A stretch of 6,673 nucleotides of DNA from Lachnospiraceae bacterium UBA4380 (GTDB lineage Bacteria; Bacillota; Clostridia; Lachnospirales; Lachnospiraceae), in contig DGRU01000064.1 of assembly GCA_002390025.1 (NCBI GenBank), positions 36,357 through 43,029 of the forward strand. Direction: 5' to 3'. The position numbers and the translations under genes are program-made. Shown here piece after piece: positions 1 to 5,689 of this stretch (within the stretch, counting starts at the first letter, position 1; each line of letters begins with the position of its first letter). The notes below the pieces were generated by a model that was given only the letters and a program-made list of their open reading frames with translations, was not told where the DNA came from and did not search any database.

Positions 1-179
1 TACTTGTAGCGGTCCTGCAGCTTTTCCGGAGCAGATTTCTGATCCTTCCCGGATTTTTTCCGGTTTGCTTCCTCGATCGCTTCGATTCCGTTCATGGCCC
101 CGGCATACAGCGCGGAATGAATAGCCATGATGATCAGTACGATTACCAGACTTACAGCAATAAAAATGGCGTATTCCAT
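1..179 (-). CDS. small membrane-anchored protein, partial (3' end outside window)
   Basis: I do not recognise this protein. The reading frame starts with ATG at 179 and is open through 59 codons to the left edge, so the C-terminus is missing. Residues 4-22 (IFIAVSLVIVLIIMAIHSA) form one hydrophobic span with no positive charge before it. They are followed by a small-residue stretch and then a charged tail rich in Lys, Glu, Asp and Gln (from about residue 33). This looks like an N-terminal signal anchor with a soluble, probably helical, tail. An AGGAGA ribosome binding site lies on the minus strand at 184-189, four bases before the ATG. The gene follows the 163-residue membrane protein on the same strand after 81 bases with no visible terminator, so the two are probably co-transcribed. 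The call as a real gene is fairly safe; function is unknown. Confidence 0.72.
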   Translation of the reverse strand, partial: MEYAIFIAVSLVIVLIIMAIHSALYAGAMNGIEAIEEANRKKSGKDQKSAPEKLQDRYK

Positions 180-260
180 GTTTTCTCCTTTTTATCTAAT
201 CGTATTTCACAAACATCCGGATGGAAAATCTTGTGTCGGGCAAAGTGATCTTAATAGGAA

Positions 261-752
261 TCACAGGATGGACATCTTCGATTTAACCTTCATTCTGTTT
301 GTCTCCACGACGGCATCAGGGTCGATGGCCAGGAGAGCCTTTTCGACAGCCGTGATCAGCATATTCATTTCGGAATATCCGTATACTCCTCCATTTCTTG
401 TTTTCCACCCGGTAAAGGCAAATCTGTAAAGAGCTTTTTCGTCCTTTGCTCCCAGATAAGCAAAAGCAGCAGTCCAGTATCCTTTAAATCCAAATGCCAC
501 TCCGATGTGACCGCTGCGAAGTCTGCCGGCAGCCGCCTTGACTCCGTTCACATTCACCTGGCTGATCTTTTCGATGGCTGTGTTCGCGGGAATGGCAGCG
601 GTGAAGAATTCCTCGTTTTTATAAAACTCAGTCTCTCTTTTGATTGCTTTTCCCTCTTTGATAAGTTCATTGGTGTGGGCGCTATTTGCGGCAACTAAGA
701 CACCGAGAACCAAAAATGCAACTACAATGATAATCATTCCTTCTCCGGACAT
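261..752 (-). CDS. single-span membrane protein of unknown function, 163 aa
   Basis: I do not recognise a named family. The start chosen is ATG at 752, because AGGAGGA (minus strand, 761-767) sits eight bases upstream. An in-frame ATG at 773 would add seven residues (MKRRRKS) but would place that Shine-Dalgarno inside the coding sequence. Residues 6-23 are a hydrophobic span (MIIIVVAFLVLGVLVAAN), giving a signal-anchor topology. A short charged stretch (28-45) leads to a compact domain of about 110 residues (50-163) with alternating hydrophobic segments, a Gly/Ala/aromatic-rich centre (IGVAFGFKGYWTAAFAYLG, 83-101), a helix-like segment after MNMLITAVEKALLAIDP (129-145) and a basic C-terminal strand. 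No cysteine or catalytic motif is visible. It is probably the first gene of an operon with the partial membrane protein downstream, driven by the extended -10 promoter near 835. Confidence 0.75.
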   Translation of the reverse strand: MSGEGMIIIVVAFLVLGVLVAANSAHTNELIKEGKAIKRETEFYKNEEFFTAAIPANTAIEKISQVNVNGVKAAAGRLRSGHIGVAFGFKGYWTAAFAYLGAKDEKALYRFAFTGWKTRNGGVYGYSEMNMLITAVEKALLAIDPDAVVETNRMKVKSKMSIL

Positions 753-830
753 ACTCTTTCTCCTCCTTTTCATCCTTTGTTGATCTTTCTGTTGTCTTTG
801 TCAAAACCCGTGTCGGTATTTTATGTTTTG

Positions 831-839
831 ATCATACCA
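831..839 (-). promoter_or_regulatory. extended -10 promoter for the 163-aa membrane protein
   Basis: Read on the minus strand, the bases are TGGTATGAT: a TG dinucleotide one base before TATGAT (5 of 6 to TATAAT). No good -35 hexamer lies 16-18 bases upstream, which is usual for extended -10 promoters. Initiation here would give a leader of roughly 70 bases before the ATG at 752. Assigned by eye. Confidence 0.45.
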
Positions 840-911
840 TGCAGCGACTTATGGTTTGTAGCAATGACTTTAAAGGCAAAAATTTGATAATTAACAGTGA
901 ATTCTGACTAA

Positions 912-1100
912 TTAAAAAACTATTTAATCATTAAAGAGAGAAGACATGCGCTGTCGGATGGAATGAAGGAACTGAACTTTGCCTGTATTGCGGAGATGGG
1001 GGATTCCTCATTTGTCTTGCAGAACGGACAGGATTTTCTGTATGCGCCGGCGGTCAGCAGCAATGCCCGGCGACATAAAACGTCACATAAAAACACTTAA
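912..1100 (+). pseudogene. possible gene remnant or very short ORF, no recognised family
   Basis: Between about 936 and 1070 the sequence turns from AT-rich intergenic to GC-richer, protein-like DNA. The frame open from 912 to the TAA at 1098-1100 reads, in its central part, DGMKELNFACIAEMGDSSFV and then LQNGQDFLYAPAVSSN, with codon choices like those of the neighbouring real genes. Its only in-frame ATG is at 963, giving 45 residues, and no Shine-Dalgarno precedes it. An ATG at 946 with a weak GAGAG upstream lies in another frame and stops after six codons. The last dozen codons are Lys/His/Thr-rich and look random. The simplest reading is an internal piece of a decayed gene; a genuine small protein is possible but unsupported. 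I do not recognise the peptide. Confidence 0.3.
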
Positions 1101-1141
1101 AAATGTCCTTTAAAGTTGTTATAGATGTATGGCTGTGGATT

Positions 1142-1150
1142 TGATAAAAT
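1142..1150 (+). promoter_or_regulatory. extended -10 promoter for the cytidylate-kinase-like gene
   Basis: TGATAAAAT matches the TGnTATAAT pattern with one mismatch in the hexamer (TAAAAT). A TTGTTA at 1116-1121 is too far upstream (23 bases) to be a normal -35. A start near 1157 would leave a leader of about 98 bases, which contains only a weak hairpin (ACTC/GAGT near 1188-1201) and no riboswitch that I recognise. Confidence 0.4.
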
Positions 1151-1254
1151 AAAACCATCAATCATACATTCCTATCAGGCCCGCAAGACTCGCAGGAGAG
1201 TTTTGATTCAGAGAGCAGCAGAAGAGACATGAGGCACCGGAAAGGAGGGCGCGG

Positions 1255-1851
1255 ATGAATAGAGTCATGATTACAATCGGCAGGCAGTTCGGCAGCGGAG
1301 GACATAAGATTGGCGAGTACCTTTCCAACCGTCTGGGGCTATCCTACTATGACAATGAATTGATACTCCTTGCTGCGCAGCGCGGCGACTTAAAGATCGA
1401 GCACATTCAGGAAATGGACGAGATGATCCAGAACCCCTTCCTGTATGAGAAACAGGAAACGGTCGTTGAAGACACGATGGAAGAAACGGTGTTTGAACTT
1501 CAGCAGGAGGTGATCCGGCAGCTGGCGGAGAAGGAGAGCGCTGTTTTTGTCGGGAGGTGCGCGGACGAAGCGCTCCGCAAGGCCGGACACAAAGTGCTCA
1601 GTATCTTTATCTCTGCGCCTCTCAAACAGCGGATCGCCAGAACCTGCCGTCTGCAGGGACTCAGTCAGGAGGAGTGCGAAGCTCTGACCGAGCGCAAGGA
1701 CACTTCCCGCAAGGCCTATTATGAAAAACATACAGGCAGGACCTGGGGCGTTCCGGAGAATTATGATCTCTTCTACGACACCTCAAAAAACGATATTTCC
1801 TACATCATTGTGGACGTCATCAAGAAATATAAAGAGATGATCAGCGAGTAA
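1255..1851 (+). CDS. cytidylate-kinase-like family protein, 198 aa
   Basis: This is a P-loop NTPase of the cytidylate-kinase-like family, which is widespread in Clostridia and distinct from canonical Cmk. The protein is predicted cytoplasmic. The start has a strong GGAGGG five bases upstream. The nucleotide-binding loop is near the N-terminus (ITIGRQFGSGGHKIG, residues 6-20), followed by the YYDNELI segment (31-37) typical of the family. A second conserved block is VFVGRCADEALRK (97-109), then a strand SIFISAP (116-122) and an Arg-rich lid-like region (KQRIARTCR, 124-132). The C-terminal signature is RKAYYEKHTGRTWG (152-165) followed by YDLFYDT (170-176). The length of about 200 residues fits the family. 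Family members are annotated as phosphorylating CMP or dCMP, but the substrate is rarely tested, so the activity here is an inference. It stands alone, with its own promoter and a strong terminator. Confidence 0.9.
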   Translation: MNRVMITIGRQFGSGGHKIGEYLSNRLGLSYYDNELILLAAQRGDLKIEHIQEMDEMIQNPFLYEKQETVVEDTMEETVFELQQEVIRQLAEKESAVFVGRCADEALRKAGHKVLSIFISAPLKQRIARTCRLQGLSQEECEALTERKDTSRKAYYEKHTGRTWGVPENYDLFYDTSKNDISYIIVDVIKKYKEMISE

Positions 1852-1900
1852 ACCGGGGCAGGTGTCCCGGGAAACAAAATCCAATCGAATTCCGATAGAT

Positions 1901-1955
1901 AAGCCAGGCTGCCGCACCGTGAAATTGACGATGCGGCCAGCCTGGCTTTCTTATT
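1901..1955 (+). terminator. rho-independent terminator after the cytidylate-kinase-like gene
   Basis: AAGCCAGGCTGCCGCA (1901-1916) pairs with TGCGGCCAGCCTGGCTT (1932-1948) to form a stem of about 16 bp with a single bulged C and a 15-base loop. A T-rich tail (TTTCTTATTCTTC) follows on the plus strand. On the minus strand the tail is only weakly T-rich, but the same hairpin may also end the convergent kinase transcript, because no other hairpin lies between 1955 and the kinase stop codon. Confidence 0.88.
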
Positions 1956-2009
1956 CTTCTTTATGTTTGGACGAATTAAACCTGCGGGGGAGGCCGGTCA
2001 TGCGCAGAT

Positions 2010-3110
2010 CTAGGAAACAAAATGATAGGCGCCCATAATGAGTGCGGCAAAGATCATGATGACAAGCATGATCGCGGCCAGGAGGGCGTCGAAGGCCAGG
2101 ACAGCGAGGAAGCGAAGCCACGCATTCCGGATCCGGCTGATTCCCATGAAGGACCAGATGTCCAGATAGTTGCCGGTAAACAGCATCATAAGCAAGGTGA
2201 AAAAGAATAAAATGATTCTCTCGATCCAGGTCTCGATACCGGGGGCTATACTCTCGGCTGTAAAATCCTTGCAGACGTAGAATGCAAAGGCATAGATGAA
2301 AATTGCGATGAGCATGTTCACGGGCTTTTTGCTGCGGAAGCCCGGAATCATAAAGTTGTTTCTGTAGATATTGCTCTCATAATCGTCAGGGTGGCTGCGG
2401 CAGGAGGCAAGCGCGCTCAGAAGCTCTTTCACGGATCTGTAGCGGTCTTTGGGATCGATGCGCGTGCATTTTTTGACAATTTTCCCCAGCTTCCCGCGGG
2501 TCATTTTTTCCTTGGGGAGAGTACCGGTCACCAGTTCATTAAGGAGGACGCCGACAGCATAAATATCTGTCTGTACGCTGGAGGCGCCGAAGCCGTATTG
2601 CTCGGGGGCTGCGTATCCCACGGTGCCGATCAGTTGTGTGTCTTCCTTTTTCTGCGGATTTACCTGCCGGGCGGCATTCATGTCGAGCAGCCGGATGCTT
2701 CCGTCAGCTGTCCGGATGATGTTGGAAGGCTTGATGTCCCGGTGCAGGATCGGCGGATCTGCACTGTGCAGTTCCATCAGGATCCGGCACAGCTCCTCAA
2801 CAATGGTGACGGCAGTATCCTCTGTAAAAATATTGCCGTTGTCGAGAATTGTGCGCAGGGTCTGCCCGCTGATATATTCCTCTATGACGGTCAGACGCCC
2901 GTTCTGCTCTGCGATCTCTACAATTTCGGGCGTCCCTTTCACATGGTGCTGCTGTAGATAGCGGTAGACATCTGCATTATAGGTTTCCAGGATTTTTTTC
3001 ACATAGACGATCCCGGTTGCAGTGTGCTGTACAAGTGTGATGCCATGCTGCACATTGAGTACTGCAATCTCCTGGTAGCAGGACAATATACATGCATCAG
3101 TTGTTGTCAT
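2010..3110 (-). CDS. membrane-anchored Hanks-type serine/threonine protein kinase, 366 aa
   Basis: The N-terminal part (about residues 8-240) is a eukaryotic-like protein kinase. VYVKKI (35-40) supplies the ATP-binding Lys38, and VIEEYISGQTL (75-85) is the hinge region. HRDIKPSN (123-130) is the catalytic loop with Asp125 and Asn130. LLDMNAAR (141-148) sits at the DFG position and keeps Asp143. GTVGYAAPEQYG (162-173) is the activation-loop end with its APE motif, TDIYAVG (181-187) follows, and Arg223 is the conserved late arginine. The glycine-rich loop is degenerate, with no clear GxGxxG. Three or more membrane segments follow (about 263-280, 297-313, 331-361), so the kinase domain lies at the N-terminus and faces the cytoplasm; there is no PASTA-type sensor. 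The start is ATG at 3110, because GGAGGG (minus strand, 3117-3122) lies six bases upstream. An in-frame ATG at 3221 would add 37 residues that do not resemble the kinase and lacks a good binding site. The gene is divergent from the HTH-like gene at 3414. Confidence 0.93.
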   Translation of the reverse strand: MTTTDACILSCYQEIAVLNVQHGITLVQHTATGIVYVKKILETYNADVYRYLQQHHVKGTPEIVEIAEQNGRLTVIEEYISGQTLRTILDNGNIFTEDTAVTIVEELCRILMELHSADPPILHRDIKPSNIIRTADGSIRLLDMNAARQVNPQKKEDTQLIGTVGYAAPEQYGFGASSVQTDIYAVGVLLNELVTGTLPKEKMTRGKLGKIVKKCTRIDPKDRYRSVKELLSALASCRSHPDDYESNIYRNNFMIPGFRSKKPVNMLIAIFIYAFAFYVCKDFTAESIAPGIETWIERIILFFFTLLMMLFTGNYLDIWSFMGISRIRNAWLRFLAVLAFDALLAAIMLVIMIFAALIMGAYHFVS

Positions 3111-3180
3111 TAAAAACCCTCCAAACAAAAATCCGGATTGTGTCCGGAAAAGCTCCGGAGATTTGTAGATGTACCTGCGG

Positions 3181-3260
3181 ATCGGACCGCGCGGCTGCGT
3201 ATGTTCCAAAGTTGGTTTCATGCCCGCCGCAGAAATGTGTACCGGACCGCGCGGATGCGT
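3181..3260 (-). repeat. pair of 20-bp direct repeats in the kinase leader
   Basis: Bases 3181-3200 (ATCGGACCGCGCGGCTGCGT) and 3241-3260 (ACCGGACCGCGCGGATGCGT) agree at 18 of 20 positions and are spaced exactly 60 bases apart. Each has a CCGCGCGG self-complementary core in otherwise moderate-GC DNA. They lie downstream of the predicted kinase promoter, hence within its untranslated leader of about 160 bases. The same leader also has a short hairpin (TCCGGA at 3143-3148 and 3154-3159) just upstream of the ribosome binding site. The repeats could be protein-binding sites or RNA structure elements; the sequence does not decide. Confidence 0.6.
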
Positions 3261-3277
3261 GCAGATTACATGGCTTT

Positions 3278-3306
3278 AGTATAACATGAAAGATATGATT
3301 GTAGAA
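3278..3306 (-). promoter_or_regulatory. promoter for the membrane kinase gene
   Basis: On the minus strand there is an extended -10, TGTTATACT (3278-3286), with TATACT matching 5 of 6. It is preceded after a 17-base spacer by TTCTAC at 3301-3306, a weak -35. Transcription would start near 3271 and leave a leader of about 160 bases before the ATG at 3110, which is long enough for post-transcriptional control. Confidence 0.55.
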
Positions 3307-3353
3307 AATGTGTCGAGAAGAGCTCCTTCTATCTTTTTTGCAGGAAGACAGTG

Positions 3354-3359
3354 TATAAT
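3354..3359 (+). promoter_or_regulatory. -10 element for the HTH-like gene
   Basis: A perfect TATAAT at 3354-3359 is flanked by AGTG (3350-3353) and its complement CACT (3360-3363). No recognisable -35 lies 16-18 bases upstream, which may mean a weak or activated promoter. Transcription from near 3366 gives a leader of about 48 bases to the ATG at 3414. Confidence 0.5.
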
Positions 3360-3373
3360 CACTTACAGACAAC

Positions 3374-3385
3374 TGCTGTACAGCA
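3374..3385. promoter_or_regulatory. 12-bp perfect palindrome, candidate operator
   Basis: TGCTGTACAGCA is a perfect 12-bp palindrome located about 8-19 bases after the predicted start of the HTH-like gene's transcript. This is a position where a bound repressor would block transcription. A 9-base copy of the half-palindrome (TGCTGTACA) also occurs inside the kinase gene at 3025-3033, which may be chance. Confidence 0.35.
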
Positions 3386-3413
3386 CGATCCATTCGCAAC
3401 GCGGGAGATGAAG

Positions 3414-3878
3414 ATGGAAAAAACAACCAACACCCTGACCAATATTTTGAAAAAAACGAAACCCGATTCTATTGGGGAATACGTCAAAGCAAATGCAGAG
3501 GACGTCTTCACACAGGAGAATCCTTTTTCGACCTATATGCGGGAATGTGTCAGAGAAAAAGGTCTTCGGTTTCAGGAAATCTTTCTGCGGGCTGATCTTT
3601 CAGAGGGTTACGGCTATAAGCTGATCTCCGGGGAAAAACATACCCGCCAGCGGGACACGATCCTCAAGCTCTGCCTGGGCGCCGGCTTCTCCCTGCTGGA
3701 GACCCAGCGCGCCCTGAAGATTTACGGAATGTCGCCCCTCTATGCGCGCTTTCCCAGGGATGCAGTTTTCATTTCCGCCATCAGCGCCAGAATATACGAG
3801 ATTCCCGAGATCAACAGCCTCCTCGCCCGCAACGGGCAGCCCCTCCTGCGCGGTTCCGAAGAGATACAAAACGATTGA
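3414..3878 (+). CDS. small HTH (XRE-like) protein divergent from the kinase, 154 aa
   Basis: A soluble protein with no signal peptide or membrane span. The start at 3414 is chosen because GGGAG (3403-3407) lies six bases upstream; the frame is open further up to an ATG at 3351, which overlaps the TATAAT and so cannot be translated from that promoter. After a polar N-terminus (1-35), residues 37-102 look like an XRE-type helix-turn-helix bundle: FSTYMRECVREKG (38-50), FQEIFLRADLSEGYGYKLIS (53-72), then GEKHTRQRDTILKLCLGAG (73-91) and FSLLETQRALKIYG (92-105). The tail has LYARFPRDAVFISAI (109-123) and EINSLLARNGQPLL (132-145). I recall similar proteins in Clostridia with the pattern SG-x-(H/R)-x-x-R-R-D and a later LY...RD, often beside kinases of this kind, but I could not check this. 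The likely role is DNA binding or acting as a kinase partner. Confidence in the gene is high, moderate for HTH. Confidence 0.8.
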   Translation: MEKTTNTLTNILKKTKPDSIGEYVKANAEDVFTQENPFSTYMRECVREKGLRFQEIFLRADLSEGYGYKLISGEKHTRQRDTILKLCLGAGFSLLETQRALKIYGMSPLYARFPRDAVFISAISARIYEIPEINSLLARNGQPLLRGSEEIQND

Positions 3879-3958
3879 TACGACAACCGGTTTCTGCCCC
3901 TGACAGGGAGCGGAATCAACAAATATAACAAACTGAACAAATATATGGTAGAGAAAAG

Positions 3959-3988
3959 CGGTCAGGCACATATACCTGGCCGTTTTTT
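3959..3988 (+). terminator. rho-independent terminator after the HTH-like gene
   Basis: CGGTCAGG (3959-3966) pairs with CCTGGCCG (3975-3982), with one G-T wobble and an 8-base loop, followed directly by six T (3983-3988). It lies 80 bases after the HTH-like stop codon, so that gene is probably transcribed alone. Confidence 0.85.
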
Positions 3989-4017
3989 AGTGATTATAGC
4001 AGTTCATCAATTGCTAT

Positions 4018-4040
4018 GTTCCCACCATAGCGGTGGGAAC
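4018..4040. promoter_or_regulatory. 9-bp perfect inverted repeat upstream of the FxLYD-like gene, candidate operator
   Basis: GTTCCCACC (4018-4026) and GGTGGGAAC (4032-4040) are a perfect inverted repeat with a 5-base spacer, ATAGC. No T-run follows, so it is not a terminator. It overlaps the -35 position of the extended -10 promoter at 4057-4065. An alternative overlapping pairing, GCTAT (4013-4017) with ATAGC (4027-4031), would exclude it. A dimeric regulator's operator is the most economical reading. Confidence 0.5.
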
Positions 4041-4056
4041 GAAACAAAGAAGGAAT

Positions 4057-4065
4057 TGTTATAAT
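4057..4065 (+). promoter_or_regulatory. extended -10 promoter for the FxLYD-like membrane protein gene
   Basis: TGTTATAAT is a perfect match to the extended -10 consensus. The -35 position (4037-4042, GAACGA) is poor and falls at the edge of the 9-bp inverted repeat. Initiation near 4072 leaves a leader of about 74 bases before the ATG at 4146. Confidence 0.65.
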
Positions 4066-4145
4066 TAGTCACTGGCTGCTGTGGACGATACGATGCATGC
4101 CTATGCTGTATGAAAGAGGAAATGGAAACGGGAGGAGATGTATTT

Positions 4146-5531
4146 ATGGAAATGGACAATAGAAACACTTTTGAAACCACTGTCCCTGGTCCTGTGAACA
4201 GCGGAGTGCCGGGCAATTCTCCGGAGAGAGGTCCCAAGTGGGTGGTTGCCAGAACAGTGCTGGGCATCCTTTCAATTATTCTTTTTGTTATGGTCGCGTT
4301 TCAGTCCTGTGCGGCAGGGCTCGGAAATGCACTCTCTGATAACGGGGAAGTCGGCGGCTCCGCAGGTTTTATGTGTGCGATCAACCTGCTGGTTGCCGGA
4401 CTGATTGTTCTGGTAGCAAGAAAGACTGTGAAAAAAGCACCGATGATCGTCGCTGCAGTATTGATGTACCTGAACCTGCTTTACTCACAGGTGATGGCAG
4501 GATCCTATAAAGACCTGGTAATCTGGGGATTTCTTTCTTTTGCTTTTGGTGTGGTGTATCTGTTTTCAGTCCTGCACACGAAAAAGCAGTTCATTATCGC
4601 AGGCGTGATCACTGTGGTTTATTTGTTTTTGATGATTGCAGCCGGCTCAGGCTCAGGCAGTTCAAAACCTCAGAGTGAAAACAAAGGTGCCGCTGCGGAA
4701 GAGACTGCTGTGGAAGAGTCAGCGGACGCAGAGAACCAGGATGATCCGGCAGATGCAGAAAAGGAAGACAAAACCGAAGAACCCGACGCGCAGGAAGAGA
4801 CAGTAGAAAAAGCAGCAGCAGAAGAAACAGAAGCAGAAAAAACAGAAGAATCAGATGAAACAGGGGATTCTGATGCAGCTGCAGAAAATAACAAAGAAAC
4901 CACGAATGAGAATAGTGTTCAGGGGGCAGCCTGGGAAACAGGAGAGGGAAAGGTCCTTGTTTCAGAGGACAGCATCGGTTCAGTATGGGCGCAGATTGCT
5001 GTCCCGGTGGAGAATACAGGAAGCGTAAATCTGTACCTGGAATCCGGAACGATGGACCTTGAAGATGCAGATGGGCATCTTGTTGAGAGCCTGAGTATGG
5101 TCTCCGTATATCCGCAGGTTCTTAAACCCGGTGAGACAGGCTGGTATTTTGAGGAGAGTACACTTGATGAGAAGCCTTCTTCCGATTTAAAGGTGGTTCC
5201 CCATGTCGATGTGGAGGAAGCCACTGTAGACTGCATCCGCTACGAGACAAGTGATGTGACGATTTCAGACGAAGAATACGGCGGAATCAAAGTGACCGGC
5301 AGGGTAGAGAATACAACCGACGAAGACGGATCCATGGTGGAAGTCGTCGTTTTTCTCTACGATGAAAATGGGGACTTTATCGGCAACATCTACACCTATC
5401 TCGATGGAGACCTGGCGGCGGGAGACAAAATTGGCTTCTCCGCATCCTCTTTTGCCGATGTCGCAGACCTCACCGCCGCGGATGTCGCTGATTACAAGGT
5501 CTATGCCTATCCAACCCAGTTCCAGTTCTGA
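4146..5531 (+). CDS. polytopic membrane protein with acidic linker and C-terminal FxLYD-like domain, 461 aa
   Basis: The start at 4146 has GGAGGAG (4131-4137) eight bases upstream; an upstream in-frame ATG at 4110 lacks a good site. Residues 1-30 are polar. About five hydrophobic segments follow: roughly 34-57, 74-92, 98-116, 122-142 and 148-167. Residues 168-262 form a low-complexity linker rich in Glu, Ala, Asp, Thr and Ser, probably disordered and strongly negative. The C-terminal part (about 268-455) looks like two beta-sandwich modules. The second contains VEVVVFLYDENGDFIG (398-413), which fits the FxLYD motif of a family of exported bacterial domains, preceded by VTGRVENTT (383-391). 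The first (268-345) has a related pattern, with VPVENTGSVNLYL (286-298). With five spans and a cytoplasmic N-terminus, the linker and domains would lie outside the cell. The function is unknown; a cell-surface or envelope role is inferred from the layout. It is monocistronic, between its own promoter and a terminator. Confidence 0.85.
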   Translation: MEMDNRNTFETTVPGPVNSGVPGNSPERGPKWVVARTVLGILSIILFVMVAFQSCAAGLGNALSDNGEVGGSAGFMCAINLLVAGLIVLVARKTVKKAPMIVAAVLMYLNLLYSQVMAGSYKDLVIWGFLSFAFGVVYLFSVLHTKKQFIIAGVITVVYLFLMIAAGSGSGSSKPQSENKGAAAEETAVEESADAENQDDPADAEKEDKTEEPDAQEETVEKAAAEETEAEKTEESDETGDSDAAAENNKETTNENSVQGAAWETGEGKVLVSEDSIGSVWAQIAVPVENTGSVNLYLESGTMDLEDADGHLVESLSMVSVYPQVLKPGETGWYFEESTLDEKPSSDLKVVPHVDVEEATVDCIRYETSDVTISDEEYGGIKVTGRVENTTDEDGSMVEVVVFLYDENGDFIGNIYTYLDGDLAAGDKIGFSASSFADVADLTAADVADYKVYAYPTQFQF

Positions 5532-5535
5532 TCGG

Positions 5536-5565
5536 GACAGTTTTCGGCGCTGAGTAGAAACTGTC
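5536..5565. other. 8-bp inverted repeat just after the FxLYD-like stop codon
   Basis: GACAGTTT (5536-5543) and AAACTGTC (5558-5565) are perfectly complementary with a 14-base loop. It begins four bases after the stop codon and has no T-run, so it is not a terminator by itself; it may protect the 3' end or be chance. Confidence 0.3.
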
Positions 5566-5628
5566 AGTTCAGATTTCAACAATTCAGGTTCTGAGTTCAA
5601 TTATTTTTGGATTCTGATAACGAAAAGA

Positions 5629-5675
5629 AAATACCGTCAGCTGATCATCAAATGATTGATTGGCTGGCGGTATTT
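5629..5675. terminator. bidirectional terminator between two convergent genes
   Basis: AAATACCGTCAGC (5629-5641) pairs with GCTGGCGGTATTT (5663-5675), with one G-T wobble, giving a 13-bp stem. A smaller inner pairing (ATCAT with ATGAT) is possible inside the 21-base loop. On the plus strand the stem runs into TTTTTATT; on the minus strand it runs into TTTTCTTTT. This fits a terminator serving both the FxLYD-like gene (stop at 5531) and thymidylate synthase (stop at 5690). Confidence 0.88.
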
Positions 5676-5689
5676 TTATTCAGCAGCGT

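Noticed and set aside
1150..1254. Possible riboswitch in the leader of the cytidylate-kinase-like gene
   Set aside because: I could find only a 4-bp hairpin and no conserved riboswitch core.
2391..2961. Long plus-strand ORFs opposite the kinase gene
   Set aside because: They are antisense to well-conserved kinase motifs and show no recognisable protein features or ribosome binding sites.
3108..3221. Upstream ATG at 3221 extending the kinase by 37 residues
   Set aside because: No good ribosome binding site precedes it, the added residues do not resemble a kinase N-terminus, and the region carries the direct repeats. The ATG at 3110 has GGAGGG at ideal spacing.
4018..4040. Terminator hairpin
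   Set aside because: The stem is perfect but no T-run follows, and a better terminator for the upstream gene is at 3959-3988.
3946..4063. 38-codon plus-strand ORF between the HTH-like gene and the FxLYD-like gene
   Set aside because: It runs through a clear rho-independent terminator and a perfect inverted repeat, and has no ribosome binding site.
4670..4903. Ser/Ala-rich minus-strand ORF
   Set aside because: It is the antisense shadow of the Glu/Ala/Thr-rich linker codons, and the low complexity follows directly from that.
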